From Haloterrigena salina JCM 13891 (lineage in GTDB: Archaea > Halobacteriota > Halobacteria > Halobacteriales > Natrialbaceae): a DNA stretch of 54,559 bases. Positions 7,184-15,628 of this stretch are shown in pieces. The position numbers were made by a program, and so were the translations under genes. A model generated the notes under the pieces. The model was not told the origin of the DNA, did no database searches, and saw only the letters and a program-made list of their open reading frames with translations. The stretch is taken from positions 1 to 54,559 of the forward strand of contig NZ_AOIS01000064.1 of assembly GCF_000337495.1 (NCBI RefSeq). Direction: 5' to 3'. How positions within the stretch are numbered: the stretch's first letter is position 1; each line of letters opens with the position of its first letter.

Positions 7184-9883
7184 TCACGTATCGCGGTCGG
7201 TCGCGACGGGAAGCGTGAACGAGAACGTCGTTCCGTCTCCGGGCTCGGACTCGACCCAGATCTCGCCGCCGTGGCGCTCGACGACGCGCTCACACAGCGC
7301 CAGCCCGATCCCGGTTCCCGAGTGTTCGTCGCGGCTGTGTAGCCGCTCGAATACGTCGAAAATGCGGTCGGCCTCGTCGGGGTCGATGCCGATCCCGTTA
7401 TCCCGAACTGCGACCACGCACTCCGCTCCGTCGCGTTCGGCGGTAACGCGAATCCGCGGCGGCCCCTCGCCGCTGTACTCGATGGCGTTATCGAGCAGGT
7501 TCTGGAGGACCTGCCGGATCTGGCTGGGATCGCCCTCGATACGCGGGAGGTCCTCGGCGACGATCGTGGCGTCGTGTTCCTCGATTTTCACCTGCAAGTC
7601 TTCGCGGACGTCCGCGAGGACGTCGCCTAACTCGACCGGCTCGAACGGGTTCGCCTGCGTCTGGACGCGGGAGTACTCGAGCAGGCCGTCGATCATCTCG
7701 CGCATCCGTTCGGCACCGTCGACGGCGAACTCGAGGAATTCCCGACCCTCTTCGTCGAGGTCGTCGCTGTAGCGGTGCTCGATCATCTGCAGGTAGCTCG
7801 AGACCATCCGCAGGGGTTCCTGCAAGTCGTGGGAGGCGGCGTAGGCGAACCGCTCGAGGCGCTCGTTGGTCTTCTCGAGTTGCCGCTGGTACTCCTTGCG
7901 CTCGGTGATGTCGACGAGGGTAATGACCGCGCGACTCACCTCGCCGTTCTCGTCCCGGATGGGCATGCCGTGATTCAGGACCGTGCGGCGCTCTCCGTCG
8001 AAGCCCTCGATTTCGATCTCGTCCGGATCGGGAACCTCTTCGCCCCGGACCGCTCGGGCGAGCGCCCATTCGTCGGGGTCGACCGGCTCGCCCGTGTCCG
8101 CCCACCAGCCGTCGTATCGATCGTACTCGGCGATCGACTCGGATTCGGCGACCTCCCCGCCCCAGACCTCTTCGGCCGCCTCGTTCCACTCGAGGATCCG
8201 CCCGTCGTCGTCGGCGACGAACACGGCGACCGGGAGCAACTCGATCAGCGTCCGGAGCTCCCGCTTTCGTTCTTCCATCGCCCGCTTGCGCTCCCTGCGT
8301 TCGGTGACGTCGCGCGATATCGCGAGGACGTACTCGCGATCTAGTTCGACGTGGGAGATGTCGATTTCCACCGGGAACGTCGTCCCGTCCTTCCGCCGAT
8401 GCGTCCCTTCGAAGGTGGTTTCCCCCTCGGCTCGCAGGTCCGCGACGAAGGGCTGCCACGCTTCCCGCGTCGGTAGTTCGGTATCGATATCGGGGACGGA
8501 CAACCGGAGCAGTTCCGCTCGCGAGTAGCCAAGGGAGCGACAGGCGGTGTCGTTGCTGTCGAGAATCGCTCCCGTATCGGGGTCGATTACGAACACGCTG
8601 TCGGTGGAGTGATCGAGAAGTGTTCGAAACAGTTCCAGCTCCCGTTCACGCTCCTTGCGCTCGGTGATGTCGTTGAAGTAGACCGAGAGTCCGGTCTCCG
8701 ACGGATAGATCCGCGCCTCGATCCAGAACCCGAGTAACTCCGAGAAGACTTCGAAGGTCGTCGCCTCTTGGTCCTCCATCGCTGTTCGGAGACTCTCCCG
8801 GACCTCGTCGGCGGTGGTCGACTCCGGGAACGTTTCCCAGAGGTCCGCTCCGAGCAACTCCTCCTCGGTCACGCCGAGGAGTTCCGCTGCCCGCTCGTTG
8901 ACGTACGTGAACCGCCACCGGTCGTCCAGTGCGTAGAACGCATCGGTGACGCGTCCGTAGACCTCTTCCAGTTCGGTCTCGAGCGTGTCTCGATGCGCCC
9001 GGAGCTCCCGTTCGCGCTCCTTGAGGTCGGTGACGTCTTCGCCCGTCGTGACCACGCGGTCTATCCCCCCGTTCTCGTCGACGATCGGCGCCGCGTTGAC
9101 CGACAGCCAGCGCCGGTCGCCGCCCGGGAGTTCGACCCGGAGAATCTCGTCGTAGACCGGCTCGCCGGTTTCCAGGGTCCGAGAGAACGGGTGCTCTTCG
9201 ACGGAGACTCGGTCGCCGTTTTCGTCGTAGACCGTTCGATCCGAGGGCGAGTAGGAGTCGTCGTAGGCGTCGAGGAGCTCCTTGATCCGCCCGTTCATCC
9301 TCGTGACCTCGCCCTCGTCGTCTAACACCTGGATACCGACGGGACTGGTTTCGAGGAGTCGGTCAGTCAGGTCGCGCTCGCGCCGGAGCTGCTGTTCGCG
9401 TTCCTTGAGGCGCTGTTCGGCCCGGTTCCGGTCGGTGACGTCGCGGACGACGCCCACCGTCCCCTGAAAATCGCTGTCGGCGGTTTCACCGCCTTCTCGA
9501 GGCGTCTCCGACGCCTCGCCGTCGACGAGGAGACTCAGCTGTAACTCGCAGTCGATTTCGTCCCCATCGGCGGTGTGCACCGTGAACTCGATCGCGTCCG
9601 CACCCGGTTCGTCGCTCGAGAGCCGCCGCCGTATCTCCTGACCGATCCGCTCGACGTCGTCCTCGTCGAGAAGCAGGGAGACGGGTTCACCGAGGAGTTC
9701 CTCCCGTGCGTAGCCGGTCATCTCGACGATGGTATCGTTGACAGCGACGAATCGGCCTTCGCGGTCCAGTTGGTAGATCCCGTCGTCGACCGAATTCACG
9801 AGCGTCCGGTAGCGCTGGAGGGCCTCGGGCGCGTCCGCCTCCGCCCAACAGTTCACGTCGGTTTCCCCCGTCGCTCTCTCCAT
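7184..9883 (-). CDS. Multi-PAS soluble sensor histidine kinase
   Basis: 899 residues with no membrane segment, so a cytosolic sensor. Five PAS-type modules can be laid out at about 22-150, 170-287, 303-408, 417-528 and 542-662, each ending in a D(V/I)TER/DLKER-like coiled linker. They are followed by HisKA with phospho-accepting His685 in AASHDLQEP and by HATPase_c with the N box NLLDNA (795-800), the G1 box DNGIGID (828-834) and the G2 box GTGIGLAL (856-863). There is no receiver domain and no response regulator adjacent, as is common for orphan kinases of haloarchaea. The ATG at 9883 is preferred: an ACTTATT element lies about 27 bases upstream on the minus strand, which fits a leaderless start. 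Ligands of the PAS domains cannot be told. Confidence 0.92.
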   Translation of the reverse strand: MERATGETDVNCWAEADAPEALQRYRTLVNSVDDGIYQLDREGRFVAVNDTIVEMTGYAREELLGEPVSLLLDEDDVERIGQEIRRRLSSDEPGADAIEFTVHTADGDEIDCELQLSLLVDGEASETPREGGETADSDFQGTVGVVRDVTDRNRAEQRLKEREQQLRRERDLTDRLLETSPVGIQVLDDEGEVTRMNGRIKELLDAYDDSYSPSDRTVYDENGDRVSVEEHPFSRTLETGEPVYDEILRVELPGGDRRWLSVNAAPIVDENGGIDRVVTTGEDVTDLKERERELRAHRDTLETELEEVYGRVTDAFYALDDRWRFTYVNERAAELLGVTEEELLGADLWETFPESTTADEVRESLRTAMEDQEATTFEVFSELLGFWIEARIYPSETGLSVYFNDITERKERERELELFRTLLDHSTDSVFVIDPDTGAILDSNDTACRSLGYSRAELLRLSVPDIDTELPTREAWQPFVADLRAEGETTFEGTHRRKDGTTFPVEIDISHVELDREYVLAISRDVTERRERKRAMEERKRELRTLIELLPVAVFVADDDGRILEWNEAAEEVWGGEVAESESIAEYDRYDGWWADTGEPVDPDEWALARAVRGEEVPDPDEIEIEGFDGERRTVLNHGMPIRDENGEVSRAVITLVDITERKEYQRQLEKTNERLERFAYAASHDLQEPLRMVSSYLQMIEHRYSDDLDEEGREFLEFAVDGAERMREMIDGLLEYSRVQTQANPFEPVELGDVLADVREDLQVKIEEHDATIVAEDLPRIEGDPSQIRQVLQNLLDNAIEYSGEGPPRIRVTAERDGAECVVAVRDNGIGIDPDEADRIFDVFERLHSRDEHSGTGIGLALCERVVERHGGEIWVESEPGDGTTFSFTLPVATDRDT

Positions 9884-10083
9884 GCGAAAGGAGAATTTAT
9901 CGAGTCCAATAAGTTCTCTGCACGGGATTCCGACTCGAGCACAAGTGGATCTCCCGACATGTGTTCGCTCCGGACCGGCGAAAGCGGGGCCGCCGAACAC
10001 CGGTCACAGCCCCACGCCCCACGGCTGCGTCTCCCCGTCCTCGAGTCCCGGCGGATGGAGCGCCTCGGTCTCCTCGAGGGCCG

Positions 10084-10434
10084 CTACGCTACCGTCGAGA
10101 TCACGTAGAGGTTAATACAGACGGCGAGCGTCCAGGGAACGGCGAGTCCGGCGGGGACGACGGCCCGATAGGCGAGGGGCAGGAGGGGACGACAGACCAG
10201 CCCGATGACGATCGCCAGCCCCTTGAGAACGAACATGCCGACGAAGCCGTAGCCGTCGATCACGCTGCGGGCGACCGGGTTCGATTCGACCAACCCGAGC
10301 CGCAGTCCGGCGAACGTCGTCAGAACGTCTCCGAACAGCGAGAGGGCGACGAAAACCCACAGCGCGCGCTCGAGGGCGGCCGGCGAGACCTCGAGCGGGA
10401 GTTCGAATCGCGGGTAGGCGCCGTCGGAGCTCAT
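10084..10434 (-). CDS. DUF5658-like membrane protein
   Basis: 116 residues with four likely helices. The segment LFGDVLTTFAGLRLGLVESN, followed by a conserved-looking PVAR, resembles the DUF5658 family, whose function is unknown. I start at the ATG at 10434; an upstream extension in frame is low-complexity and runs into the leader. A TATA-like CATAACAATACC on the minus strand near 10526-10537 would give a leader of about 65 nt holding two hairpins: GCGTGTC/GACACGC and ACCGG/CCGGT. Confidence 0.7.
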   Translation of the reverse strand: MSSDGAYPRFELPLEVSPAALERALWVFVALSLFGDVLTTFAGLRLGLVESNPVARSVIDGYGFVGMFVLKGLAIVIGLVCRPLLPLAYRAVVPAGLAVPWTLAVCINLYVISTVA

Positions 10435-11352
10435 GGGCTCCCCACCGGAGTCGAACCGGTCGTCGTGATCGAGCGTCGGGTGCGTGTCACGGACACGCAA
10501 GGGTTCCACAGCTCGTGGTATTGTTATGGGAACCGTAGGCGCTGCGCCGTCCGCGTAACGCGTCGGTAACCGGTGCCGAACGTCATCGCGAGGGTCTCGA
10601 GAACGACCCAACGTTCGGACCGACGAGATAGTCCGTCGTCGGTCGAGCGACTTGGGACGACCGTCGGTAGTCGGCACGGATCGAGTAGCGGTCCTGCTGG
10701 GACGAGTCCAATGAGCGGGTCTCGAACGGGATTTCGTTACGAGGGGCGATCCCGGTGGCACCCAGCCGGCTCCGCCGGTAGTAGTCCGCTTCGGTCGGGT
10801 AACCAATCGATACTGGCGTTTGACAACGTGAAACTCGAGCGATGCGAAGCGCGATCGACACGTCGTTCGTCATCGGAGGGCGGAAGCGGCTGCCGGACTG
10901 CGTCGACAACGGCACAGAGGGAAAGAGAGGAAAGCGGTTCGCGTCGACCGCACCGATCTTTGGAGTTCGCCACGAGGGATGAGGAGGATCGCGTGCCGTG
11001 GGACGCGAACCGATCGGGAGTGAGTCGTACGGGCGGGCGGACGGAGCCGAAGTCGGTCGCGGAAAAGTGCGACCCCCTTCGATCCGCGCTGCCCGGCCGT
11101 ACTGCCTCCGTGGTCACCAGCACGGAGACATCGTACGCTGGACGGGCGACTACCACCAACGCTCGCGTTCAGTCGTCCAGCTATTATATCGGGACTCGAT
11201 CCGCGCGATCCGAAACGGAAACGGCAACTGCAGGCAGAATCGCTTTCGACGATTTTGCCCTTGTATCTCATCCTGATCGACCCTCCCGTGTAGGTGAACA
11301 TTAGCTTTGCCACCACGCGGGGTGCATCCGAGTTGAACTATCGAGTAGCGGC
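10435..11352. other. 918-bp region without a convincing gene
   Basis: Several frames stay open, the longest on the plus strand at 10573-11304, but all translate to Ser/Arg-rich basic sequence unlike the acidic proteins around it, and codon third positions are not GC-biased. I see no tRNA or known RNA with confidence. Near 10435-10467 the minus strand holds a perfect T-arm-like hairpin (ACCGG TTCGACT CCGGT), but no matching 5' acceptor half exists. The region may be decayed coding DNA or the long leader of a flanking gene. Confidence 0.4.
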
Positions 11353-12525
11353 ATGGAACGTACATATACCGAGCATCTCAGTCACCGTCTCGCGACGATT
11401 CGAGACCGGATCGAGGCAGGCATGGACCGTCGCGAGTTTCTCCGGACCCTGGTTACCGGCGGCTACGGGATCGGCGTCGCGGGGCTGCTCGGCGTCGACG
11501 ACTTCCTCGCAGCCGACGACGGCGAGGTCCCGATCGTCACCGCGTTCGTCAGACCCGATCCCGACGACCCGTGGTCCCTCGAGAAGCGAACGAAGTACGT
11601 TCCCGCGGAGTGGTATGCCACCGTCCAGAAAGCGTTCGAGCTAAACCAGTTGCTGGCGCGGACGGCGTTTACCGGCTACCTCGGCAGCGCCGTCGTCCCC
11701 GGCTCCTACGACAGCGCTACCGCGTCCGTTTCCGTCGGCATCTCGAGCGACGCGGGTTCGATTCGCGAGGCGCTCGACGGCCTCGCCGATGGCGTCTCGA
11801 TCGATATCGAGACGATCATCGACATCGACGATATCGAACAGGGACCCGAGAACCTCGATCCGCGGCTGGCGAACTCCATCACGGACGACGCGGTGCCGAC
11901 CGGAATCGCCTGCGAAACGGCCGATAGCCTCGCGACGCTCGGACCCACGCTGTACGATCCCGACACCGAACGAGAACTGTTCGTGACCGCCGAACACGCC
12001 TTTCAGGGCGGTGCAGAGGCGCACAGCGACGAACTCTTGTTGCCGCTCGAGAACAACGATTCGATCGAACTCGGCACCGTCGACCGCGCCCATCCGGCCG
12101 AGGACGTCGTCGCCGTCGAGCCGTACGGACCCGTCGAACCGTCGGACAGGGTCGACACGCCGGCGACGGCCCGCGTTCGCGGCCAGTTCACGCGGTTCGG
12201 ACTCGCCGACCTCGTCGCCCGCGACGCGGAACTCGAGAAGGTCGGCGCGGTGACCGGCCACACGGTCGGAAAGATCCAGGGGATCGACGCGGTCACCTGT
12301 TTTACCGACGACTTCTGTCGCTACGGTCAGATCCGCTGGGGCGGCGAGATGGACCTGACAGACGGCGACAGCGGGTCGGTGAGCTTCCATTCCGACCCCG
12401 AGGGCGAGGACGACGAGGTGCTCATCGCCGGGTTCAACAACGCCCGGACCTGGTGGCCGGGTCAGAGCTACGTCTGGGGCGTCGGCGCCTACAAAATAAC
12501 CGAGGAGCACGGCTACTACTTCTGA
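11353..12525 (+). CDS. Tat-exported trypsin-like serine protease homologue
   Basis: 390 residues. MDRREFLRTL (24-33) followed by a Gly-rich hydrophobic stretch is a Tat signal preceded by 23 extra residues; the ATG at 11422 giving MDRREFL is an alternative start. Residues 55-195 form an N-terminal region of unknown fold, possibly a pro-domain. A chymotrypsin-like triad can be proposed: His215 in FVTAEHAF, Asp251 in AEDVVAVEP and Ser340 in TDGDSGSVSF. Two cysteines (316 and 322) in the TCFTDDFC segment could form a disulfide outside the cell. It is probably an extracellular endopeptidase or a chaperone-like relative. The triad assignment is by motif only. Confidence 0.75.
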   Translation: MERTYTEHLSHRLATIRDRIEAGMDRREFLRTLVTGGYGIGVAGLLGVDDFLAADDGEVPIVTAFVRPDPDDPWSLEKRTKYVPAEWYATVQKAFELNQLLARTAFTGYLGSAVVPGSYDSATASVSVGISSDAGSIREALDGLADGVSIDIETIIDIDDIEQGPENLDPRLANSITDDAVPTGIACETADSLATLGPTLYDPDTERELFVTAEHAFQGGAEAHSDELLLPLENNDSIELGTVDRAHPAEDVVAVEPYGPVEPSDRVDTPATARVRGQFTRFGLADLVARDAELEKVGAVTGHTVGKIQGIDAVTCFTDDFCRYGQIRWGGEMDLTDGDSGSVSFHSDPEGEDDEVLIAGFNNARTWWPGQSYVWGVGAYKITEEHGYYF

Positions 12526-12600
12526 CCCGCGCTGTACCGATGATCGTTCACGACCACACGACGTCCGCGTTCGCCGCCACCGCCCGCACGCACCGAACCC

Positions 12601-12840
12601 ATGGCAACTGATACCGCTTCCGGATCGAACCACGAATCGAATCGCAATCGTCGAACCGTCCGCGGCTTCGTGAGTACCGTCCTTCGCCTCCTGGTCGACC
12701 TGCTCGTCGCCACGGCCTGGGTCGTCTTCCTGACGCTGTTTTTCCTCGAGGTCGCGTGGCCACGGTGGGCGTTTTACGCGCTGCTCATCGCCGGGATCGG
12801 CGTCTACGTCACCGTTACGGCGGCGTGGCGTCGCGATTGA
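12601..12840 (+). CDS. Small two-TM membrane protein
   Basis: 79 residues: a polar Asn/Arg-rich N-terminus, then two hydrophobic helices (about 27-50 and 56-73) ending in the basic AAWRRD. GC-ending codon use and a compact ORF support a true gene. The function is unknown. The 86-bp inverted-repeat element begins one base after its stop codon, so the element may have inserted into its 3' flank. Confidence 0.65.
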   Translation: MATDTASGSNHESNRNRRTVRGFVSTVLRLLVDLLVATAWVVFLTLFFLEVAWPRWAFYALLIAGIGVYVTVTAAWRRD

Positions 12841-12841
12841 A

Positions 12842-12927
12842 CTGTAGTAGCCGCTGAAACGAATTACACACTGATCGCACTGCCGTCATGCGATCAGGTA
12901 TGCATTGACTTTCAGTGGCTACTATAG
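12842..12927 (+). mobile_element. 86-bp MITE-like element, copy 1
   Basis: Terminal inverted repeats CTGTAGTAGCCGCTGAAA (left) and TTTCAGTGGCTACTATAG (right) pair with two mismatches, and an inner perfect inverted repeat CTGATCGCA/TGCGATCAG surrounds a 9-nt centre. A second element of exactly the same length lies at 24521-24606 in the opposite orientation and is similar over its full length. There is no coding capacity. No clear target-site duplication is visible. It looks like a non-autonomous element mobilised in trans, or a structured regulatory repeat. Confidence 0.7.
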
Positions 12928-12948
12928 AAAACCGCCCGACGACGGCGA

Positions 12949-13818
12949 TTACTCGAGCGTCTCCTCGAGTCGATCGATCAGATCGGCGTTACCGATGTGG
13001 ACCGGCGTCCGGTCGTGTAACGTGTCGGGCTCGACGGACAGCAGCGACTTGCCGCCGTTCGAGGACCGTCCCCCGGCGCGTTCGATGACGTAGCCGATGG
13101 GGTTGCCCTCGAACTGCAGCCGCAGTTTGCCTTCCGGACTGGACTCGAGGGCGGGGTACGCGAAGACCCCGCCGTAGGTGAGCACCTGGTTGACGTCGGC
13201 GATCATCGCGCCGCCATAGCGGAGCTTGAGATCGTCCTCGACCTCGCGGGCGTAGCGCTCGAAGTCCGCGGGCCAGTCGGGGACGCGGCCGCCGAAGCCG
13301 TAGACGACCGGTTCGTCGGGCAGGGCGATGTCCCGCTCGATGAGTTGCCGTTCGCCGCCGGTCATCTCGTACTCGGCGACGGTCTCTTCGGTGGCGATCA
13401 CCATCGTCGTGATCGGCCCGTAGAGGACGTAGCCGGCCGCGATCAGGTCCTCGCCCGGAGCCGGCAGCGCGGCGTCGTAGACGCCGAAGATCGTCCCCAT
13501 AGCGTTGTTGGACCTGAGATTCGAGGAGCCGTCCAGCGGGTCGACAGCGACCGCGTAGGCGTCGCTCGAGTCAGGGTCTTCGCCGCAGTCGATGGCTTCG
13601 GGGCGCTCCTCGCTGGCGTACTGCCCGACGCCGTCGATCGCGGCGAGGCGCTCGCCGAGCATCTCGTCGGCCCAGACGTCGGCTTCCATCTGGGTCTCGC
13701 CGCTGGGGTTCTCCTCGTCGACGGCGCCGCGGCGGCCGATGAGCCCCTGCGTGATCTCGGTCGCCGACCGACTGATGGTGGCGACGACGTCCTCGACAAC
13801 TGGATCGGACACCGTCAT
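12949..13818 (-). CDS. fbp: Class I fructose-1,6-bisphosphatase
   Basis: Hydrolyses fructose 1,6-bisphosphate to fructose 6-phosphate, the committed step of gluconeogenesis. The 289-residue length suits archaeal class I FBPases. The metal-binding core DPLDGSSNL lies near residue 92, the acidic residues EERPE and GETQMEAD precede it, and GGVFAYPA with GNPIGYVIERAGG form the C-terminal substrate region. The start codon lies one base after the aldolase stop, so the two genes are certainly co-transcribed and probably translationally coupled. Confidence 0.93.
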   Translation of the reverse strand: MTVSDPVVEDVVATISRSATEITQGLIGRRGAVDEENPSGETQMEADVWADEMLGERLAAIDGVGQYASEERPEAIDCGEDPDSSDAYAVAVDPLDGSSNLRSNNAMGTIFGVYDAALPAPGEDLIAAGYVLYGPITTMVIATEETVAEYEMTGGERQLIERDIALPDEPVVYGFGGRVPDWPADFERYAREVEDDLKLRYGGAMIADVNQVLTYGGVFAYPALESSPEGKLRLQFEGNPIGYVIERAGGRSSNGGKSLLSVEPDTLHDRTPVHIGNADLIDRLEETLE

Positions 13819-13819
13819 C

Positions 13820-14614
13820 CTATTCAGTCTGCTCGAGGGCGGCGTCGGCGGTCTCCTCCTCGTAGATGACCTTCTCGAGGGCGTCGAGCAGTCGGGTCGG
13901 GTCCTCGCGCTGCCAGACGTTGCGGCCGACGGCCAGCCCCGTCGCGCCGGCGTCGATCACGGCCTCGACGGTCGAGAGGAACTCGTAGTCGGAGGTCTTC
14001 GAACCGCCGGACATGACGACGTTCATGTCGCCGGCACACTGCACCGCATGAGCCATCGCGTCCTTGCTGCCGGGATACTTGACCTTCGCGATGTCGGCGC
14101 CAAGTTCGAGGGCCAGTCGAGTCGCGTAGGAGATGGTACCCGGCTTGGTGTCGTTTTTCAGCCCCTGTCCGCGCGGGTACGACCACATGACCATCGGCAG
14201 GTCGTACTCGCGGCCCTTCTCCTGGGCGTCGCGGAACTCCTCGACCATCTCGATCTCGTGGTTCGAGCCGCCGTAGACGGTAAAGCCGAGAGCGTCGGCG
14301 CCGATTTCGGCGGCGTAGTCGACCGAACAGTTGACCGCCGAGTCCGGCTCGCCCATCCAGAGGTTCGACGTCCCGTTTAACTTCAACAGGAGGTTGACGT
14401 CGTCCTCGTAGCTGGGGTAGTAGCCCTCGGCGATCCCCTTCTGGACGGCCATCGCGGTGACGGCGTCGTGGGTCGCCGTCTCGAACACCGTCGACGGATC
14501 GAGTTTCTCCGGGACCTCCTCGAAGTCGACCGGGCCGTGCTCCAGTCCGTGGTCCATCGCGAGAATCAGTGACTTGCCGTCGCGAACGATCGGGGAGTCG
14601 TCGATCGGAATCAT
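13820..14614 (-). CDS. fba: Class I fructose-bisphosphate aldolase, archaeal (DhnA) type
   Basis: 264 residues. Interconverts fructose 1,6-bisphosphate with two triose phosphates through a Schiff base. The Lys in IAKVKYPGS (Lys177 or Lys179) is the probable Schiff-base residue; MVMWSYPRG (141-149) and MDHGLEHGP (20-28) are family signatures. The same fold includes aminodeoxyheptulosonate (ADH) synthase of aromatic biosynthesis; the direct fusion-like arrangement with fbp argues for the sugar aldolase. It is the first gene of a two-gene operon with a good TATA box (14639-14647) about 25 bases before the ATG, so the message is nearly leaderless. Confidence 0.88.
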   Translation of the reverse strand: MIPIDDSPIVRDGKSLILAMDHGLEHGPVDFEEVPEKLDPSTVFETATHDAVTAMAVQKGIAEGYYPSYEDDVNLLLKLNGTSNLWMGEPDSAVNCSVDYAAEIGADALGFTVYGGSNHEIEMVEEFRDAQEKGREYDLPMVMWSYPRGQGLKNDTKPGTISYATRLALELGADIAKVKYPGSKDAMAHAVQCAGDMNVVMSGGSKTSDYEFLSTVEAVIDAGATGLAVGRNVWQREDPTRLLDALEKVIYEEETADAALEQTE

Positions 14615-14638
14615 CTGTTAGACGGTGCACTAGGCCGC

Positions 14639-14647
14639 TATATATCT
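14639..14647 (-). promoter_or_regulatory. TATA box of the fba-fbp operon
   Basis: The minus strand reads ATATATAGC here, 25-33 bases before the fba ATG at 14614, the spacing of a leaderless haloarchaeal promoter. Confidence 0.6.
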
Positions 14648-14729
14648 CTGATGGTCCGGATTATCGAAATTACGTACATTCGTAGTTATTAGCCCGACAG
14701 CGCCGCTCGAGTCGACTCGGGCGATCCCG

Positions 14730-15527
14730 TTAGGTATCGAGCAGTTCACGCGCGTTGTGTCGCCAGCTCCGGACGTGCAAGACGTCGAGGTCGAGGGCGG
14801 TGGCGACCACGAAGGCGCTCACCGTCGCCAGCCGCTCCGCCGATCGGATGCCGGCCTCGGCCAGGTCGTCGGCGTCGTCGGGACCCACGCCGGTGACCGC
14901 CGTCACGGGCGTCGGTTTCGGATACGGCCGCTCCGAGGGTTTGTCGCGCTCGACGGCAGCGATCGGTGAGTGCTCGTACTCGAAGGACTGCCAGTCCTCG
15001 TCCCCGCTGACCGCGATCCACTCGCGCTCGGCGGCCCCGAGGCCGCGCACCTCGCTCGAGCGCCGCTCGAGGTCGCTGTCGCCCTCGAACGACCACGGCA
15101 GCGAGAACCGTCGTCGCAGCGCGTCCGCGGTCGCCTCGTCGAGCCCCGCGTCGAGCAACAGCCGGTAGGAGTACTCCTTCTCGCGGACCGCGTCGGGATC
15201 GACGCCGGCGCGCTCGAGGCGCTCGCGCTCGCCGGACTCGAGTTCGCGGCCGCGACCGCGGCCGTCGCGGTCGCGTCGTTTCCCGTCGTCCGCCCGGCCC
15301 TGTGCTGATTCGTCGGCCGACTCGAGATAGTCGTCCTCGTCGAACGCGAGTTCGACGTGATCGGCGTCCTCGCCGGCGGCGTCGACGTCGAGATCGACCG
15401 AGATTCCGATCCCGAGATCGACCGTTTCGGTCCCCCCGTCGACGTCGGCGTCGGCTGCGCCGCTGGATTCGCTGCCCCCCTTCCCTCCCCGTTCGGTGAC
15501 GGCGTCGTTCTTGCTCACACGGTTCAC
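14730..15527 (-). CDS. Acidic helix-hairpin-helix protein
   Basis: 265 residues. The first 100 are acidic and low-complexity. A predicted helical part (105-165) contains REKEYSYRLLLDAGLDEATA, resembling an HhH or SAM-like fold. The C-terminus carries a clear helix-hairpin-helix signature, TAVTGVGPDDADDLAEAGIR, of the kind found in ribosomal S13, RadA and polymerase X, which often binds DNA non-specifically. No catalytic motif is seen. A role in DNA binding is plausible but unproven. It stands alone between fba and an SGNH hydrolase. Confidence 0.7.
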   Translation of the reverse strand: MNRVSKNDAVTERGGKGGSESSGAADADVDGGTETVDLGIGISVDLDVDAAGEDADHVELAFDEDDYLESADESAQGRADDGKRRDRDGRGRGRELESGERERLERAGVDPDAVREKEYSYRLLLDAGLDEATADALRRRFSLPWSFEGDSDLERRSSEVRGLGAAEREWIAVSGDEDWQSFEYEHSPIAAVERDKPSERPYPKPTPVTAVTGVGPDDADDLAEAGIRSAERLATVSAFVVATALDLDVLHVRSWRHNARELLDT

Positions 15528-15628
15528 CAGTTACCGATAGCTCACACCCTCGTTCCTTGAAGGTTACCCTTGAACCGAATGTCTCTTCTACCGAACGGTT
15601 CGATTCGGTTCTCGTCGACGGTTCGAGC

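Noticed and set aside
10435-10467. tRNA 3'-half-like T-arm on the minus strand
   Set aside because: The T-arm and loop are perfect, but no D-arm, anticodon arm or matching 5' acceptor (GCTCCCC) lies within reach, so it is not a tRNA gene, and there is no integrase to make it an attachment site.
10573-11304. 243-codon plus-strand frame in the gene desert
   Set aside because: Basic Ser/Arg-rich product and no GC3 bias, unlike every accepted gene here.
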